A stretch of 42,687 bases of DNA from Bryobacterales bacterium (GTDB lineage Bacteria > Acidobacteriota > Terriglobia > Bryobacterales > Bryobacteraceae): positions 1 to 42,687 of the forward strand of contig JADLBD010000219.1 in NCBI GenBank assembly GCA_020847975.1, written 5' to 3'. Made by a program: the position numbers and the translations under genes. The notes below the pieces were generated by a model. It did not search any database. It had not been told where the DNA came from and saw nothing but the letters and a program-made list of their open reading frames with translations. This document shows, one piece after another, positions 15,514 to 24,700 of the stretch (its first letter is position 1; each line of letters begins with the position of its first letter).

Positions 15514-16311
15514 ATGATCCAAATGAAACCACTTTCCGCTCTTGCTCTTTCCCTTTTTCTCGCCGCCTCCTTGAGCGCGCGGAGCAACCAGTCATCCACG
15601 TCCGGAACCAAGATCCGGAAAGGCGCCACGGACATCGGCTCGGGCGTCAAGGAAGGCGTGACAGGGGTCGCGGGGAGGGTAGCGGGAGGAGCCAAACATG
15701 CCGCCACGAAAGTAAAGGATGGCTCAGTGAACGCCGCCGACAAGACCGGTGACGCGACGAAGGATGCGGCGGCGAAAGTGAAGGGCGGCGCTGTGAACGC
15801 TGCCGGCAAGACCGGCGACGCGACGAAGGATGCAGCGGCGAAAGTGAAGGGCGGCGCCGTGAACGCTGCCGGCAAGACCGGCGACGCGACGAAGGACGCG
15901 GCGGCGAAGGTGAAGGGCGGCGCCGTGAACGCCGCCGGCAAGACTGGCGATGCGACGAAGGATGCGGCGGCGAAAATGAAAGACGGCGCCGTGAATGCCG
16001 CCGGCAAGACCGGCGATGCGACGAAGGACGCGGCGGCGAAGATGAAAGACGGCGCCGTGAACGCTGCCGGCAAGACCGGCGACGCGACGAAGGACGCGGC
16101 GGCGAAGGTGAAGGGCGGCGCCGTGAACGCTGCCGGCAAGGCAGGCGATGCCACGGCGGACACAGCCGGTAAGGTGAAAGACGGCACAGCCACTGCGGCG
16201 GGCAAGGTGGCGGATACCACCAGGGAAGGGACGCACCGTGTCGTCAAGAGCTCCAAGGCAGTTGGGAGGGGCGTCAGGGAAGGCGCCAAGGAGCTTACCC
16301 GTAAGAACTGA
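15514..16311 (+). CDS. Exported LEA-like repeat protein (22-residue tandem repeats)
   Basis: A 265-residue protein. Start ATG 15514 has a strong ribosome-binding site AAGGAGG at 15499-15505. The signal-like N-terminus is MKPLSALALSLFLAASLSARS. After a Gly-rich segment, eight units of exactly 22 residues run from residue 67 to 242. Each unit is two 11-mers, of the type VKGGAVNAAGK and TGDATKDAAAK, close to the 11-residue amphipathic motif of group 3 LEA proteins. It contains no Cys, Trp or Tyr in the repeats and is rich in Ala, Lys, Asp and Gly, so it is probably disordered until dried or bound to membranes. A role in desiccation or osmotic protection is inferred. The final part (VKSSKAVGRGVREGAKELTRKN) is basic. 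Confidence 0.8.
   Translation: MIQMKPLSALALSLFLAASLSARSNQSSTSGTKIRKGATDIGSGVKEGVTGVAGRVAGGAKHAATKVKDGSVNAADKTGDATKDAAAKVKGGAVNAAGKTGDATKDAAAKVKGGAVNAAGKTGDATKDAAAKVKGGAVNAAGKTGDATKDAAAKMKDGAVNAAGKTGDATKDAAAKMKDGAVNAAGKTGDATKDAAAKVKGGAVNAAGKAGDATADTAGKVKDGTATAAGKVADTTREGTHRVVKSSKAVGRGVREGAKELTRKN
15712..16239 (+). repeat. Eight 66-bp in-frame tandem repeats
   Basis: Units start at 15712, 15778, 15844, 15910, 15976, 16042, 16108 and 16174, each exactly 66 bp. Units 2-6 differ mostly at silent sites and in one VKGG/MKDG switch; units 1, 7 and 8 are more diverged. This pattern fits amplification from the middle of the array. Copy number is likely to vary between strains. Confidence 0.92.
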
Positions 16312-16900
16312 CGAGCGGTTTCTGCGGATCCTCGATTCCGCGCAGGAAGAGGCGCAACGTCGCGCCGGGGAGCATCTGCACTGCCGCGCGGGCTGCTTCG
16401 GATGCTGCATCGGACCGTTTCCAATTACGCTGCTCGATGCGGCGCGGTTACGGGAAGGGCTGCGGCTGATGGAGCCGGAGAAGGCTGCGGCCATACGGAG
16501 GCGGGCTGCGGAGTCGGTTGCCGTGCTTCGGGGGCTCGACTATCCGGGCGACAAATCAAGCGGTCTGCTCGAGGAGAGCATCGCGGGGGAAGTTCTCTTC
16601 CAACCGCAGTTTCAATCACTCCCTTGTCCCGCGCTCGATCTCGAATCGGGGCAGTGCGAGCTTTACACGCATCGTCCGGCGGCCTGCCGCACGTATGGTC
16701 CTGCGATCCGTCTTGATGGCGAAGATCTGCCCCATTGCCCGCTCAACTATACGGACACTACGGCGGAGCAGATTGAAGAGTTCCGCGTGGATATCGACAC
16801 GCGGGAGAGCGGACAGGCCGCGCTCAACGAATTTATCGAGGGCGGCGGCAAGCCGGGGCAGACGGTGGTCGCCTTCGCTCTCGCCTGCTGGAAAGGTTGA
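16238..16900 (+). CDS. YkgJ-family cysteine-cluster protein
   Basis: Up to 220 residues with the Cys signature of the YkgJ (zinc/iron-chelating) family. CRAGCFGCCIGPFPITLLDAARLREGL holds the first cluster, and CPALDLESGQCELYTHRPAACRTYGP the second, with a further Cys at LPHCPLNY. These would bind a metal or an iron-sulfur cluster; the biochemical role of the family is not settled. The GTG at 16238 has GGGAAGGG at 16223-16230 but lies 74 bases inside the LEA-like gene in another frame. The first ~20 residues look non-conserved, and a TTG at 16262 is an alternative start. It ends 11 bases before the convergent permease remnant. Confidence 0.8.
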   Translation: MSSRAPRQLGGASGKAPRSLPVRTDERFLRILDSAQEEAQRRAGEHLHCRAGCFGCCIGPFPITLLDAARLREGLRLMEPEKAAAIRRRAAESVAVLRGLDYPGDKSSGLLEESIAGEVLFQPQFQSLPCPALDLESGQCELYTHRPAACRTYGPAIRLDGEDLPHCPLNYTDTTAEQIEEFRVDIDTRESGQAALNEFIEGGGKPGQTVVAFALACWKG

Positions 16901-16911
16901 AGCTAATTTAC

Positions 16912-18020
16912 TTACTCGCCGCGCAGCGCGATCAATGGACTCACAGTCGCTGCTCTGCGGGCCGGGACATAGCAGGCTGCCAGCCCCAACAGAGCCAAGA
17001 AAACGGACACGCTCGCGAAAACAACCGGATCGGTGGCGGTAACGCCATATAACTGGCTCCTGATCAGCCGGGTCAATGCGATGCCAGCCATAGCCCCAAG
17101 CGCGATGCCGGAACACGCCAGGATGAAGCCTTTGAGCACGACCATACGGACGACCGCCTGCGAACTCGCACCGAGGGCCACGCGAATTCCGATCTCTCGT
17201 GTGCGCTGAGTAACCGTGTAAGACATCACGCCATAAACCGATTCAGCCGCATCTTAAAGCCGCCATCGGGAAAACTGCGCGGGTCCTCTTCCGCGAATGC
17301 GGCAAGAATCGAGTGCAGATCGGCCGATGCGGTTTCCAGGGTGACGCCTGGTTTGAGCCGCGCGTGGACGAGCACGCGTGTTTGGGGCTTGGCCTCCGAA
17401 GGCAGCGGAAGCCAGATAGCAGGCTGGCTGGGATTCGTGTAGAGCGTAAACCTTTCCGGCATCACTCCGATGACAATGTGGTTGGCTCCATTCACGCGAA
17501 TTTCGCGGCCAAGCACCCGCGGGTCTCCGCCGAAACGCCGCTGCCACAACAAGTGGCTCAAGATGACCACCTGCCTCGGAGCGGAGCCCGATCCATAGTC
17601 ATCGGGGAGGAACGTCCGTCCGAGCAGCGGTGTCACACCGAGAAAATCGAATGCGTTGCTGCTAAACAACTTCCCGCCAACGAATTCAGGATCGCCACCA
17701 GCTTCCGTGAGCCGGAGGCTTTCAAATCCCATGGCGAAGGCATCCTCGAGTGTCCGGCTGCGCTGCCGGACGGCCCGGAACTCGGGCAGGGACAACATCC
17801 CGCGACCCTGACCCTTTTTAACCGGCGCGATACCGACGCTCACCATGCGGTCATAGTCCTTGTAGGGAAACGGGTCGAAGAGGACCGCGTGGACAACGCT
17901 GAAGATGGAAGTGACAGCGGCGATACCGAGGGCCATCGACAGGATGGCCAGCAAGGAAGCGCCGGCGTCTTTGATGAGCATCCGGCAACCGAATCGGATA
18001 TCGCGGAACATATTTCTCAT
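16912..18020 (-). pseudogene. ADOP/MacB-type ABC permease with a large internal deletion
   Basis: Two pieces of one permease remain. The N-terminal part (17226-18020, 264 residues from ATG 18020) begins MRNMFRDIRFGCRMLIKDAG, has the first membrane helix (LLAILSMALGIAAVTSIFSVVHAVLF) and a MacB periplasmic domain (RVNGANHIVIGVMPERF). It stops at a TGA at 17226-17228. The C-terminal part, read from about 17240 in another frame, begins VYGVMSYTVTQRTREIGIRVALGAS and ends PARRAATVSPLIALRGE, the standard end of these permeases. Full ADOP proteins have about 800 residues and two permease modules, so roughly 400-450 residues are missing and the join is out of frame. It lies 29 bases after a receptor gene on the same strand. 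Confidence 0.85.
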
Positions 18021-18049
18021 TGCCGGAGTATACGATGGTCTCTCAGAAA

Positions 18050-21000
18050 TCAAAAGAACAGCTTCAGCCCGAACTGAATAATGCGCATCGGGTTGCGAAG
18101 GCCGCGCACCTCGCCGACACGCGGGGCGTCGGGAGTGATCGAATTGATGCTGATAAAACCGATGTTGGTCGGGTCGCCAAAATACGGTGTGTTGAAGGCA
18201 TTGAAGAATTCGGAGCGGAACTGTAGTTTCACTCGTTCGATGACCTCGAAGTTCTTGAACAGGGAGAAGTCGAGGTTGTGCTGGGGCAGGTCGCGGATGA
18301 TGCCCACTCCCGAGTTTCCGAAGTGGCAGAGATCCGGGCGGCTGGGGATGTTGCAGGTGACGCGCTGGAAGGCGTTGGGGTCGAACATCAACTGGCGGTT
18401 GCGGGTATCGAGGCGTCCGTCGCTGATGCGATCGGGGCGGGCGGCGCTGCCGGTGTTGAGGTCGTTGCCCAGGCTGGGGGTGAACGGGAATCCGGATCGT
18501 AGGGAAACGATGCCGTTGCTTTGCCACCCGCCAACGAAGTACTTGAGCGGGCCTCGCAAGCCGGCGCCGGGCAGTTCCCAGACGTAGTGCGCAGCGAAGA
18601 CATGCGTCTGATCGAAGCGGAAGAGGCCGCGGGAGCCGGCGCGGTTGCGGGGGTCCTGAAGAAATGCGCCTTCGTTTCCGCCTGCTTCGCCGTCGCCGTG
18701 CGCCTTGCTGTAGGTATAGGCAGCGCCGAGTGAAAGTCCTTTGGCGAAGCGTTTGTCGACTTTGGTTTGGAGCGCGTGGTAAAAGGAGTTGCCGTAGCTG
18801 TCGAGGTAGCGGATGGTGCTCACCGTCTGGATGCCATTGGCCGGCAGCGCGGGATCATAGAAGGATTGGAAAGGGCGGCGGGATTGGACGTCGGTGTTGG
18901 TGGAGGGGAGGGCGTCGTTGAAGTTGCCGATGCTGTTGCCGGTGTGCGTGCCCTTGTTGCTGACGTAGCCGATAGTCCAGACGATGCTCTTGGGGAGTTC
19001 GCGCTGGATGTCGAAGTTCCATTTCCAGACGTCGCCATCCTTGGTGTCCGGCTTGATGTGCAGTACGGCCACAGGGCGCGAGACGGCCGTGCCGCCGGAA
19101 GCGGTCAGGAAGGGATCGTTCAAGGTGAGGATCGGGGCGCCGGGGCGGTACTTGCGCGTGGGGATGCTCACGCCGTTGACGGTGACGTTTTGCGCCGTGT
19201 CAGTAATAGAGGTGTAGAGGAGGCTTCCCGACTTGGGCGGCATGAGGGCGAGGATGGACCAGGTGTTGAGGTGCTGAACGTTGTCGAACCAACCGGCTCC
19301 CGCGCGGATGACCCATTTCACAGCGGGGCGGAAGGCGAAGCCGATGCGAGGCATGAAGAAACCCGGCCGCTGTGTCCATAGCTTCACCGCGCCTCTCTCA
19401 TCGACGGTGCTCGGATAGATGACAGGGATGGTGGCTCCGCCCACCTGGTAGCCGGCTCCGCGGCCGGCGTCCTTTTCGCCAACGAAGTCAAAGGTGCGCC
19501 AGAGTCCCTCGGCGTCGGAAGGTACGCCGACGTAGTCCCAGCGGAAGCCGAGGTTCAAAGTGAGACGCTTGGTGACCTTCCAATCGTCATTGATATAGGC
19601 TCCGGCGCGGGTGGCGCGGGTAAAGGTCTGCGACTCGCCTTCGGGGGTTTGGGTGGTGTTGGGGAGGCCCATGAGGAATGATGCGAAATTGAGGCCGGTC
19701 TCGTTGCCGCTGAAAGTGATCGAGCCCTGCCAGAGGTTCCCGCCTGCTCTCTGCATGGAGATGCGGTAAACCTCGGCGCCCATTTTGATGGTGTGGGTGT
19801 TCCTGATGTAGGAGAGGTGATCGCCCATTTGATAGGTGGCCATGCGGTCGAGTCCGCTTCCGTTGATGCGCTCGCCGATGGTGAAGCCTAACAGGGGAAC
19901 GCCCTGCTCGCGCGGGGTCAGTTTGCGGTTGCCATCGTTGGGCTGGCGAAATTGCCCGATGCCGAGAGAGTCGATATCGAAGTCGCCCTGGTTGTGGAGC
20001 GTAGTGAGGTTATCGTTGGAGATGTTGAAGCCGAAGCGCGCCTCATTGATCAGCCTTTGATTGAAGGTGTGGACCCATTGCGTGGCGAGGTTCGCCACAT
20101 GGGATGGCGTGTAGACGGGGAAGTTAGGGTTGATGTAGTTGTTGTCGGTACGCGACCAGTCGATGGCGATGCGGCCGAACACGCGGTCGCGTTCGTTGAA
20201 ATAATGATCGACGCGGCCGAAGTACTGGTTGGCGCTGATGGGCTGATCGATGGCCTTGCGGACGGTGAAGTCGAGCGGGTCCAACTGGGAGAAGTCCGCG
20301 CGGGGGAGGAATTTGCCGATGACATTCTTCGCTCCGGCGTGAATGCGCGTTTGCGGGAGGATGTTGCCGGGGAAGGGCACGCCGGTGTAGGGGTCGTAGA
20401 TCACAATAGGGTTGCGGAAGGGGCGGCCTGTGGCCGGGTTTGTGGGAAGATTGAGGAGTTGCGTGAAGATGCCGTTGCGGAACTGGTCCTGGGGGAACCA
20501 GGCGGTCTGGACGTTGCCGAGCACATCGCGGCGGGATTCCCAGTTGAAGGCCCAGAAGGTGCGGTTCCTGATGAGGGGGCCGCTGACGACAAGCCCGAAC
20601 TGATTGCGCCGGAGTTTGTCCTTCTTGTTGCGCGTGGCGCCGGGAGCGATTCCGAAGTTGAGGAAGTAGTTTTCGGCGTCGAGTTTGTCGTTGCGGAGAA
20701 ACTCGAACAAGGTGCCGTGGAGGCTGTTCGTTCCGCTCTTCATCGTCATGTTGACGACGGCTCCACCGCCGAAACCGTACTCGGCGGAATAGGCGTTGGT
20801 CTGGATTTTGAACTCCTCGAGGGCTTCGACGGAGGGCACGAAGTTGGTGATGTGGATGCGCGGGTCCTTGGCGTCCACGCCATCGAGGCTCACCACCTGG
20901 AAGGTTTCGCGCACGCCATTGGCGCTGACGGAGAAGCCTTGGCCGGGGATGGGGAACCCGCCAAGGCCGTCGCCGCGGCCGGTGCGTTCGCCGAACTGGA

Positions 21001-21466
21001 CTCCGGGGACCAGCGTGGCGAGGCTGACGACGTTGCGGCCGTTGAGCGGCAACTCGATGATGCGCTTGTTTTCGATGACGCCGCCGACATTGGAGTTTTC
21101 CGTGTTGAGGAGAGCCGCGGTGGCGGAGACTTCGACGGTCTCGGTCAATTGTCCGACTTGCAATTGGAAGTCCTGGCGCACCTGTGCGGCGGTTTCGACG
21201 CGGAGGTTGCGCACTTCTCCGGTCTTGAAGCCGGAGAGTTCCACTTTGACGTCGTAGTTGCCGACGGGAATCAGGGGGAAGGCATAGGCGCCTGCCGTAT
21301 TAGTGGACACGGTGCTGGTGACCCCGGTGGCGACATTGGTGGCGGTGACTTTGGCCCCCTCGATGACAGCACCGGTCGAATCGGAGACGACGCCTTCGAT
21401 AGTCTGCGTGGACGATTGTGCCAGAAGCACGGAAACGGTTGCGAAGAGAGCGAACACCGACCTCAT
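18050..21466 (-). CDS. TonB-dependent receptor, Oar-like, large
   Basis: About 1,138 residues. The start is ATG 21466 (MRSVFALFATVSVLLAQS, a signal peptide) with GGAGG upstream on the minus strand. A carboxypeptidase-regulatory-like domain follows (TIEGVVSDSTGAVIEGAKVTATNVATG), then the plug (GGVIENKRIIELPLNGRNVVSLATLVPGVQFG; QVVSLDGVDAKDPRIHITNFVPSVEALEEFKIQTNAYSAEYG) and a long barrel ending PMRIIQFGLKLFF, whose final aromatic is the usual outer-membrane assembly signal. It is paralogous to the two receptors upstream but more diverged from them. Its promoter module is shared with them. The permease remnant follows in the same direction without an evident terminator. The substrate is unknown. 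Confidence 0.92.
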   Translation of the reverse strand: MRSVFALFATVSVLLAQSSTQTIEGVVSDSTGAVIEGAKVTATNVATGVTSTVSTNTAGAYAFPLIPVGNYDVKVELSGFKTGEVRNLRVETAAQVRQDFQLQVGQLTETVEVSATAALLNTENSNVGGVIENKRIIELPLNGRNVVSLATLVPGVQFGERTGRGDGLGGFPIPGQGFSVSANGVRETFQVVSLDGVDAKDPRIHITNFVPSVEALEEFKIQTNAYSAEYGFGGGAVVNMTMKSGTNSLHGTLFEFLRNDKLDAENYFLNFGIAPGATRNKKDKLRRNQFGLVVSGPLIRNRTFWAFNWESRRDVLGNVQTAWFPQDQFRNGIFTQLLNLPTNPATGRPFRNPIVIYDPYTGVPFPGNILPQTRIHAGAKNVIGKFLPRADFSQLDPLDFTVRKAIDQPISANQYFGRVDHYFNERDRVFGRIAIDWSRTDNNYINPNFPVYTPSHVANLATQWVHTFNQRLINEARFGFNISNDNLTTLHNQGDFDIDSLGIGQFRQPNDGNRKLTPREQGVPLLGFTIGERINGSGLDRMATYQMGDHLSYIRNTHTIKMGAEVYRISMQRAGGNLWQGSITFSGNETGLNFASFLMGLPNTTQTPEGESQTFTRATRAGAYINDDWKVTKRLTLNLGFRWDYVGVPSDAEGLWRTFDFVGEKDAGRGAGYQVGGATIPVIYPSTVDERGAVKLWTQRPGFFMPRIGFAFRPAVKWVIRAGAGWFDNVQHLNTWSILALMPPKSGSLLYTSITDTAQNVTVNGVSIPTRKYRPGAPILTLNDPFLTASGGTAVSRPVAVLHIKPDTKDGDVWKWNFDIQRELPKSIVWTIGYVSNKGTHTGNSIGNFNDALPSTNTDVQSRRPFQSFYDPALPANGIQTVSTIRYLDSYGNSFYHALQTKVDKRFAKGLSLGAAYTYSKAHGDGEAGGNEGAFLQDPRNRAGSRGLFRFDQTHVFAAHYVWELPGAGLRGPLKYFVGGWQSNGIVSLRSGFPFTPSLGNDLNTGSAARPDRISDGRLDTRNRQLMFDPNAFQRVTCNIPSRPDLCHFGNSGVGIIRDLPQHNLDFSLFKNFEVIERVKLQFRSEFFNAFNTPYFGDPTNIGFISINSITPDAPRVGEVRGLRNPMRIIQFGLKLFF

Positions 21467-21581
21467 AGGATTTCCTCCCGAGGGTTGTCGCGAGCCTAAT
21501 TGTGAAGAGGGCAACTGGTGCGCAGAGAATCGACCACTCTACCCCCCGTTGTAAGCAGAGTTGAAAACCCGGATTTTCAGA

Positions 21582-21610
21582 ACGTTAATGGAGGAATTGG
21601 AGGAAGTCAA
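21582..21610 (-). promoter_or_regulatory. Sigma-70-type promoter of the 18050-21466 receptor
   Basis: On the minus strand, TTGACT (21605-21610) and TAACGT (21582-21587) are separated by exactly 17 bases. The sequence just downstream of the -10 (TTCTGAAAATCC) resembles that of the two other receptor promoters, so the module is conserved beyond the two hexamers. Confidence 0.7.
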
Positions 21611-21663
21611 GGGGAGATGCAGGAGGGGCGTAATATCGTTAAGCGATAGTCATGACGGCGGCG

Positions 21664-21691
21664 AAAAAAGGGCGGCGCCGTAGCGCCGCCC
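21664..21691 (-). terminator. Rho-independent terminator of the 21714-25202 receptor
   Basis: A GC-rich hairpin with arms GGGCGGCGC and GCGCCGCCC (21670-21691) lies 22 bases beyond the stop codon on the minus strand and is followed by six T (complement of 21664-21669). It nearly matches the terminator at 25532-25560. Confidence 0.88.
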
Positions 21692-21713
21692 TGAGGCAAG
21701 ATCGAATGTGCTT

Positions 21714-24700
21714 CTAAAAGAGGAACTTCAAACCGAACTGCATGCGGCGCATGGGGGTGCGCAGGCTACGGATTTCGCCGTTGCGGCTCCCATCAGGAAT
21801 GATCACGTTGGCATTCGAGAAGCTGATGCCGCCCGGGTTGTTGAACCAGGGAGAATTGGTCGCATTGAAGGCTTCCCAGCGGAACTGCAGTTTGGACCGC
21901 TCGCCGATAGGGAAGTTCTTGTACATCGAGAAGTCGATGCGCCGTTCGCCAGGGCCGCGCAGGCTGTTGTAGCCGTTGCTGCCGAGGTGGCAGAGATCGG
22001 GGCGGGAGTTGATCTGGCAGGTGACCCGCTGGAACGCCTGCGGGTTGTACCACAGCCTGCGCGTGGGGTTGTCGAGTTTGGGATCGCTGATGACGTCGGG
22101 GCGGACGGCTCCGTTGGGGAGCGCCAGGTCGGCGCCGCTCTGGCCGATGTTGAGCGGGAATCCGGAGGCGAGGCTCAGGATGCCGTTCAACTGCCAGCCG
22201 CCGATGACCCATCGTACGGGGCTCTTGATGTGCCGGCCCGGCAATTCGTACACCCAGTTCGCGACCAGGCGCTGCGTCTGGTCGAAACCTAACAAACCAC
22301 GAGAGCCGCGGCGGTCGCGAGGATTCTGGAAAGACGCGCCTTCCTGTCCCCCGTTTTCGCCATCGCCGTTCGTTTTGCTGTAGGTGTAGGAAATGCCGAA
22401 GGTCAGGCCGCGGCTGAAGCGTTTGTCCAACTTCGCCTGAAGGGCGTGATAGAAATCTTCGCCGTAGGAATCGATGTAGCGGATACGGCCGGTGGCTTGA
22501 ACCCCGAGGCCGGGGGTAGCGGGGTCATAGAATTCGGGATACGGCCTGTTGGCCTGGAAAAAGGTCTGCGCGGGCTGGAGCGGGTCGTTCCAGTTGATGA
22601 CGCTGTTGCCGACGTTGGCGCCCTTACTTCCGACGTAGCCGATGGTGAGGGCCATGTTGCTCGGCAGTTCGCGCTGAATGTCGAAGCTCCACTTCCAGAC
22701 CTGGCCGTCCTTGTAGTCGGGCGGAACATAGAGAACGTCAACCGGGCGGATGGTACGCCTGCCGCCGCCGGAGGTAAGGAAGGGGTCCGAGAGAGTGAGA
22801 ACATTCGACCCCGGCACGTAGGTCTGGGTCGAGATGTTGTAGGTGTTGCCGTTGGAGCCGGCCACGGGTATGGTCTGGGCGACATGCATCGAGGTCTGGT
22901 AGACCTGGCTGCCGGCCTTGGGAGGCATGAGGTTGAAGATGGTGTAGGTGTTCTGGTGTTGGAGGGCGTCGAACCAGCCCGCGCCGGTACGGATGACCCA
23001 CTTGTCGGTGGGCCGGAAGGCAATTCCGATGCGCGGCATGATGAAACGGAACTTCTGCTGCTCCATCAGTTTGACGGCCCCGGTGGAGTCGACGGCTCCG
23101 GGGAAGACGCTGGGGATGATGGTTCCGTCGCCCTTTTTGTAACCGGCGCCGCGTCCGATGCTGGTTCCGAGGCCGGGGATATCGAAGGTCCGCTGGAGGC
23201 CATGGGAGTCGACGGGCCAGCCGTTGTAATCCCAACGCAGACCGAGGTTTACCGTGAGGCGGGAACTCACCTTCCAGTCGTCGTTGATATAGGCTCCGGC
23301 GCGGTGAGCGCTGGGGAATGTGAGGGGAAGGCCTTCGGGAGTTTGCGTGCTTTTCGGACGGCCGAGGAGGAAGGAAGCGAAGGAATAGCCGGCCTGCGCG
23401 CCACTGAATCCGAGGAGGCCTTCCTCGAGGTTCGCTGCGCCGCGCTCGATGTAGAGACCGTAGTATTCCGCGCCCATTTTCAGGTTGTGCTTGCCCTTGA
23501 AGTAGGAAACGTGGTCGCCGAACTGCCAGGTGCGCATGTTGTCATAGCCGTTGCCGTTGGTCAGTTCCTGAAGCGTGAACGGAAGTCCGGTGAACTGGGG
23601 GATGCCATGTTCACGCGCGGTCAGCTTGCGGCTGCCGTCGGAGGGGATGCGGAACAGGCCTACTCCCAACTTGTCCATGTCGAAGCTGGTGTTGTCCGTA
23701 CGCGGGTTCGAGGTGAGGTCGTCAGAGATGTTGAACCCGAAGCGCGCTTCGTTGATCATGTTCGGGCTGAAGGTGTGAATCCACTGGGTGGCGAGGTTGG
23801 TCACCTTGGAGTCCACAAAGACCGGCAGGTTCGGGTTGATGTTGCTGCGGGTCAAGCCGGAGCGATCCCAGGCGAGGCGGGCGAAGACACGGTCGGAGGA
23901 GGAGAAGTTGTGATCGACGCGGGCGAAGTAGGTGTTCACGTCCGTCGGCGTCGGGACGGCCGCCCGCGCGGTGAAGTCCAGTGGATCCTGCTGCACAAAC
24001 TGTGCCTTGGGGATGTAGAGATTCAGCACGTTGAGGGCGCCGGGGAAAAGTCGGGACTTGGGAATGACATTGTTGGGGAAGACCTGGCCGGTGTCCGGGT
24101 CCCAGATGATGGTGGGGTTCACAAAGCGGCCATTTGCCTCGTAGCCCTTTTGCAGAAGGCTGAAGTCTCCCTCGCGGAAGGGGTCAATGGGCCAATTCGA
24201 TGTCTGCACGACGCCTTCGCGAGTCCGGCGCGATTCCCAGTTGAAGGCCCAGAAGGTTTTGTTCTTGCCGTTGTAGAGCTTGGGGATCATCACTGGTCCG
24301 CTGAGGACGAGCCCGAACTGGTTCTGGCGGAGGGTGTTCTTCTTCGCGCGCTCCGTGCCAGCCGCGCGTTCGAAATTGAGGAAGTAGTTTTCGGCATCGA
24401 ACGCATCGTTGCGGAGGAAGTCAAAGAAGGCGCCATGCAACTGGTTGGTGCCTGATTTCATCGTGACCGAGACGACCGCTCCGGAGCCGAAGCCGTACTC
24501 GGCGTTGTAGGCATTGGTCTGGATCTTGAACTCTTCGATGGCCTCGATGGAGGGGACGAAGTTCATGATGTGGATGCGGGGGTCCTTGGCGTCCACGCCG
24601 TCGAGCGAAGCCACCTGAGAGGTTTCGCGCTGGCCGTTGGCGCTAACCGAGAAGCCCTGACCGGGAATGGGAAATCCACTGGAACCGTCGCCGAGGCCCG

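Noticed and set aside
15712..16239. CRISPR array
   Set aside because: Repeats are contiguous, in frame and without spacers; they encode protein.
15495..16424. Antisense frame opposite the LEA-like gene with its own repeats
   Set aside because: Its periodicity is the mirror of the 66-bp repeat; the sense strand has the signal peptide and ribosome-binding site.
18021..18527. N-terminal extension of the permease fragment to 18527
   Set aside because: The extra residues are Arg/Pro/His-rich shadow of the receptor gene; the family start MRNMFRDIRFG is at 18020.
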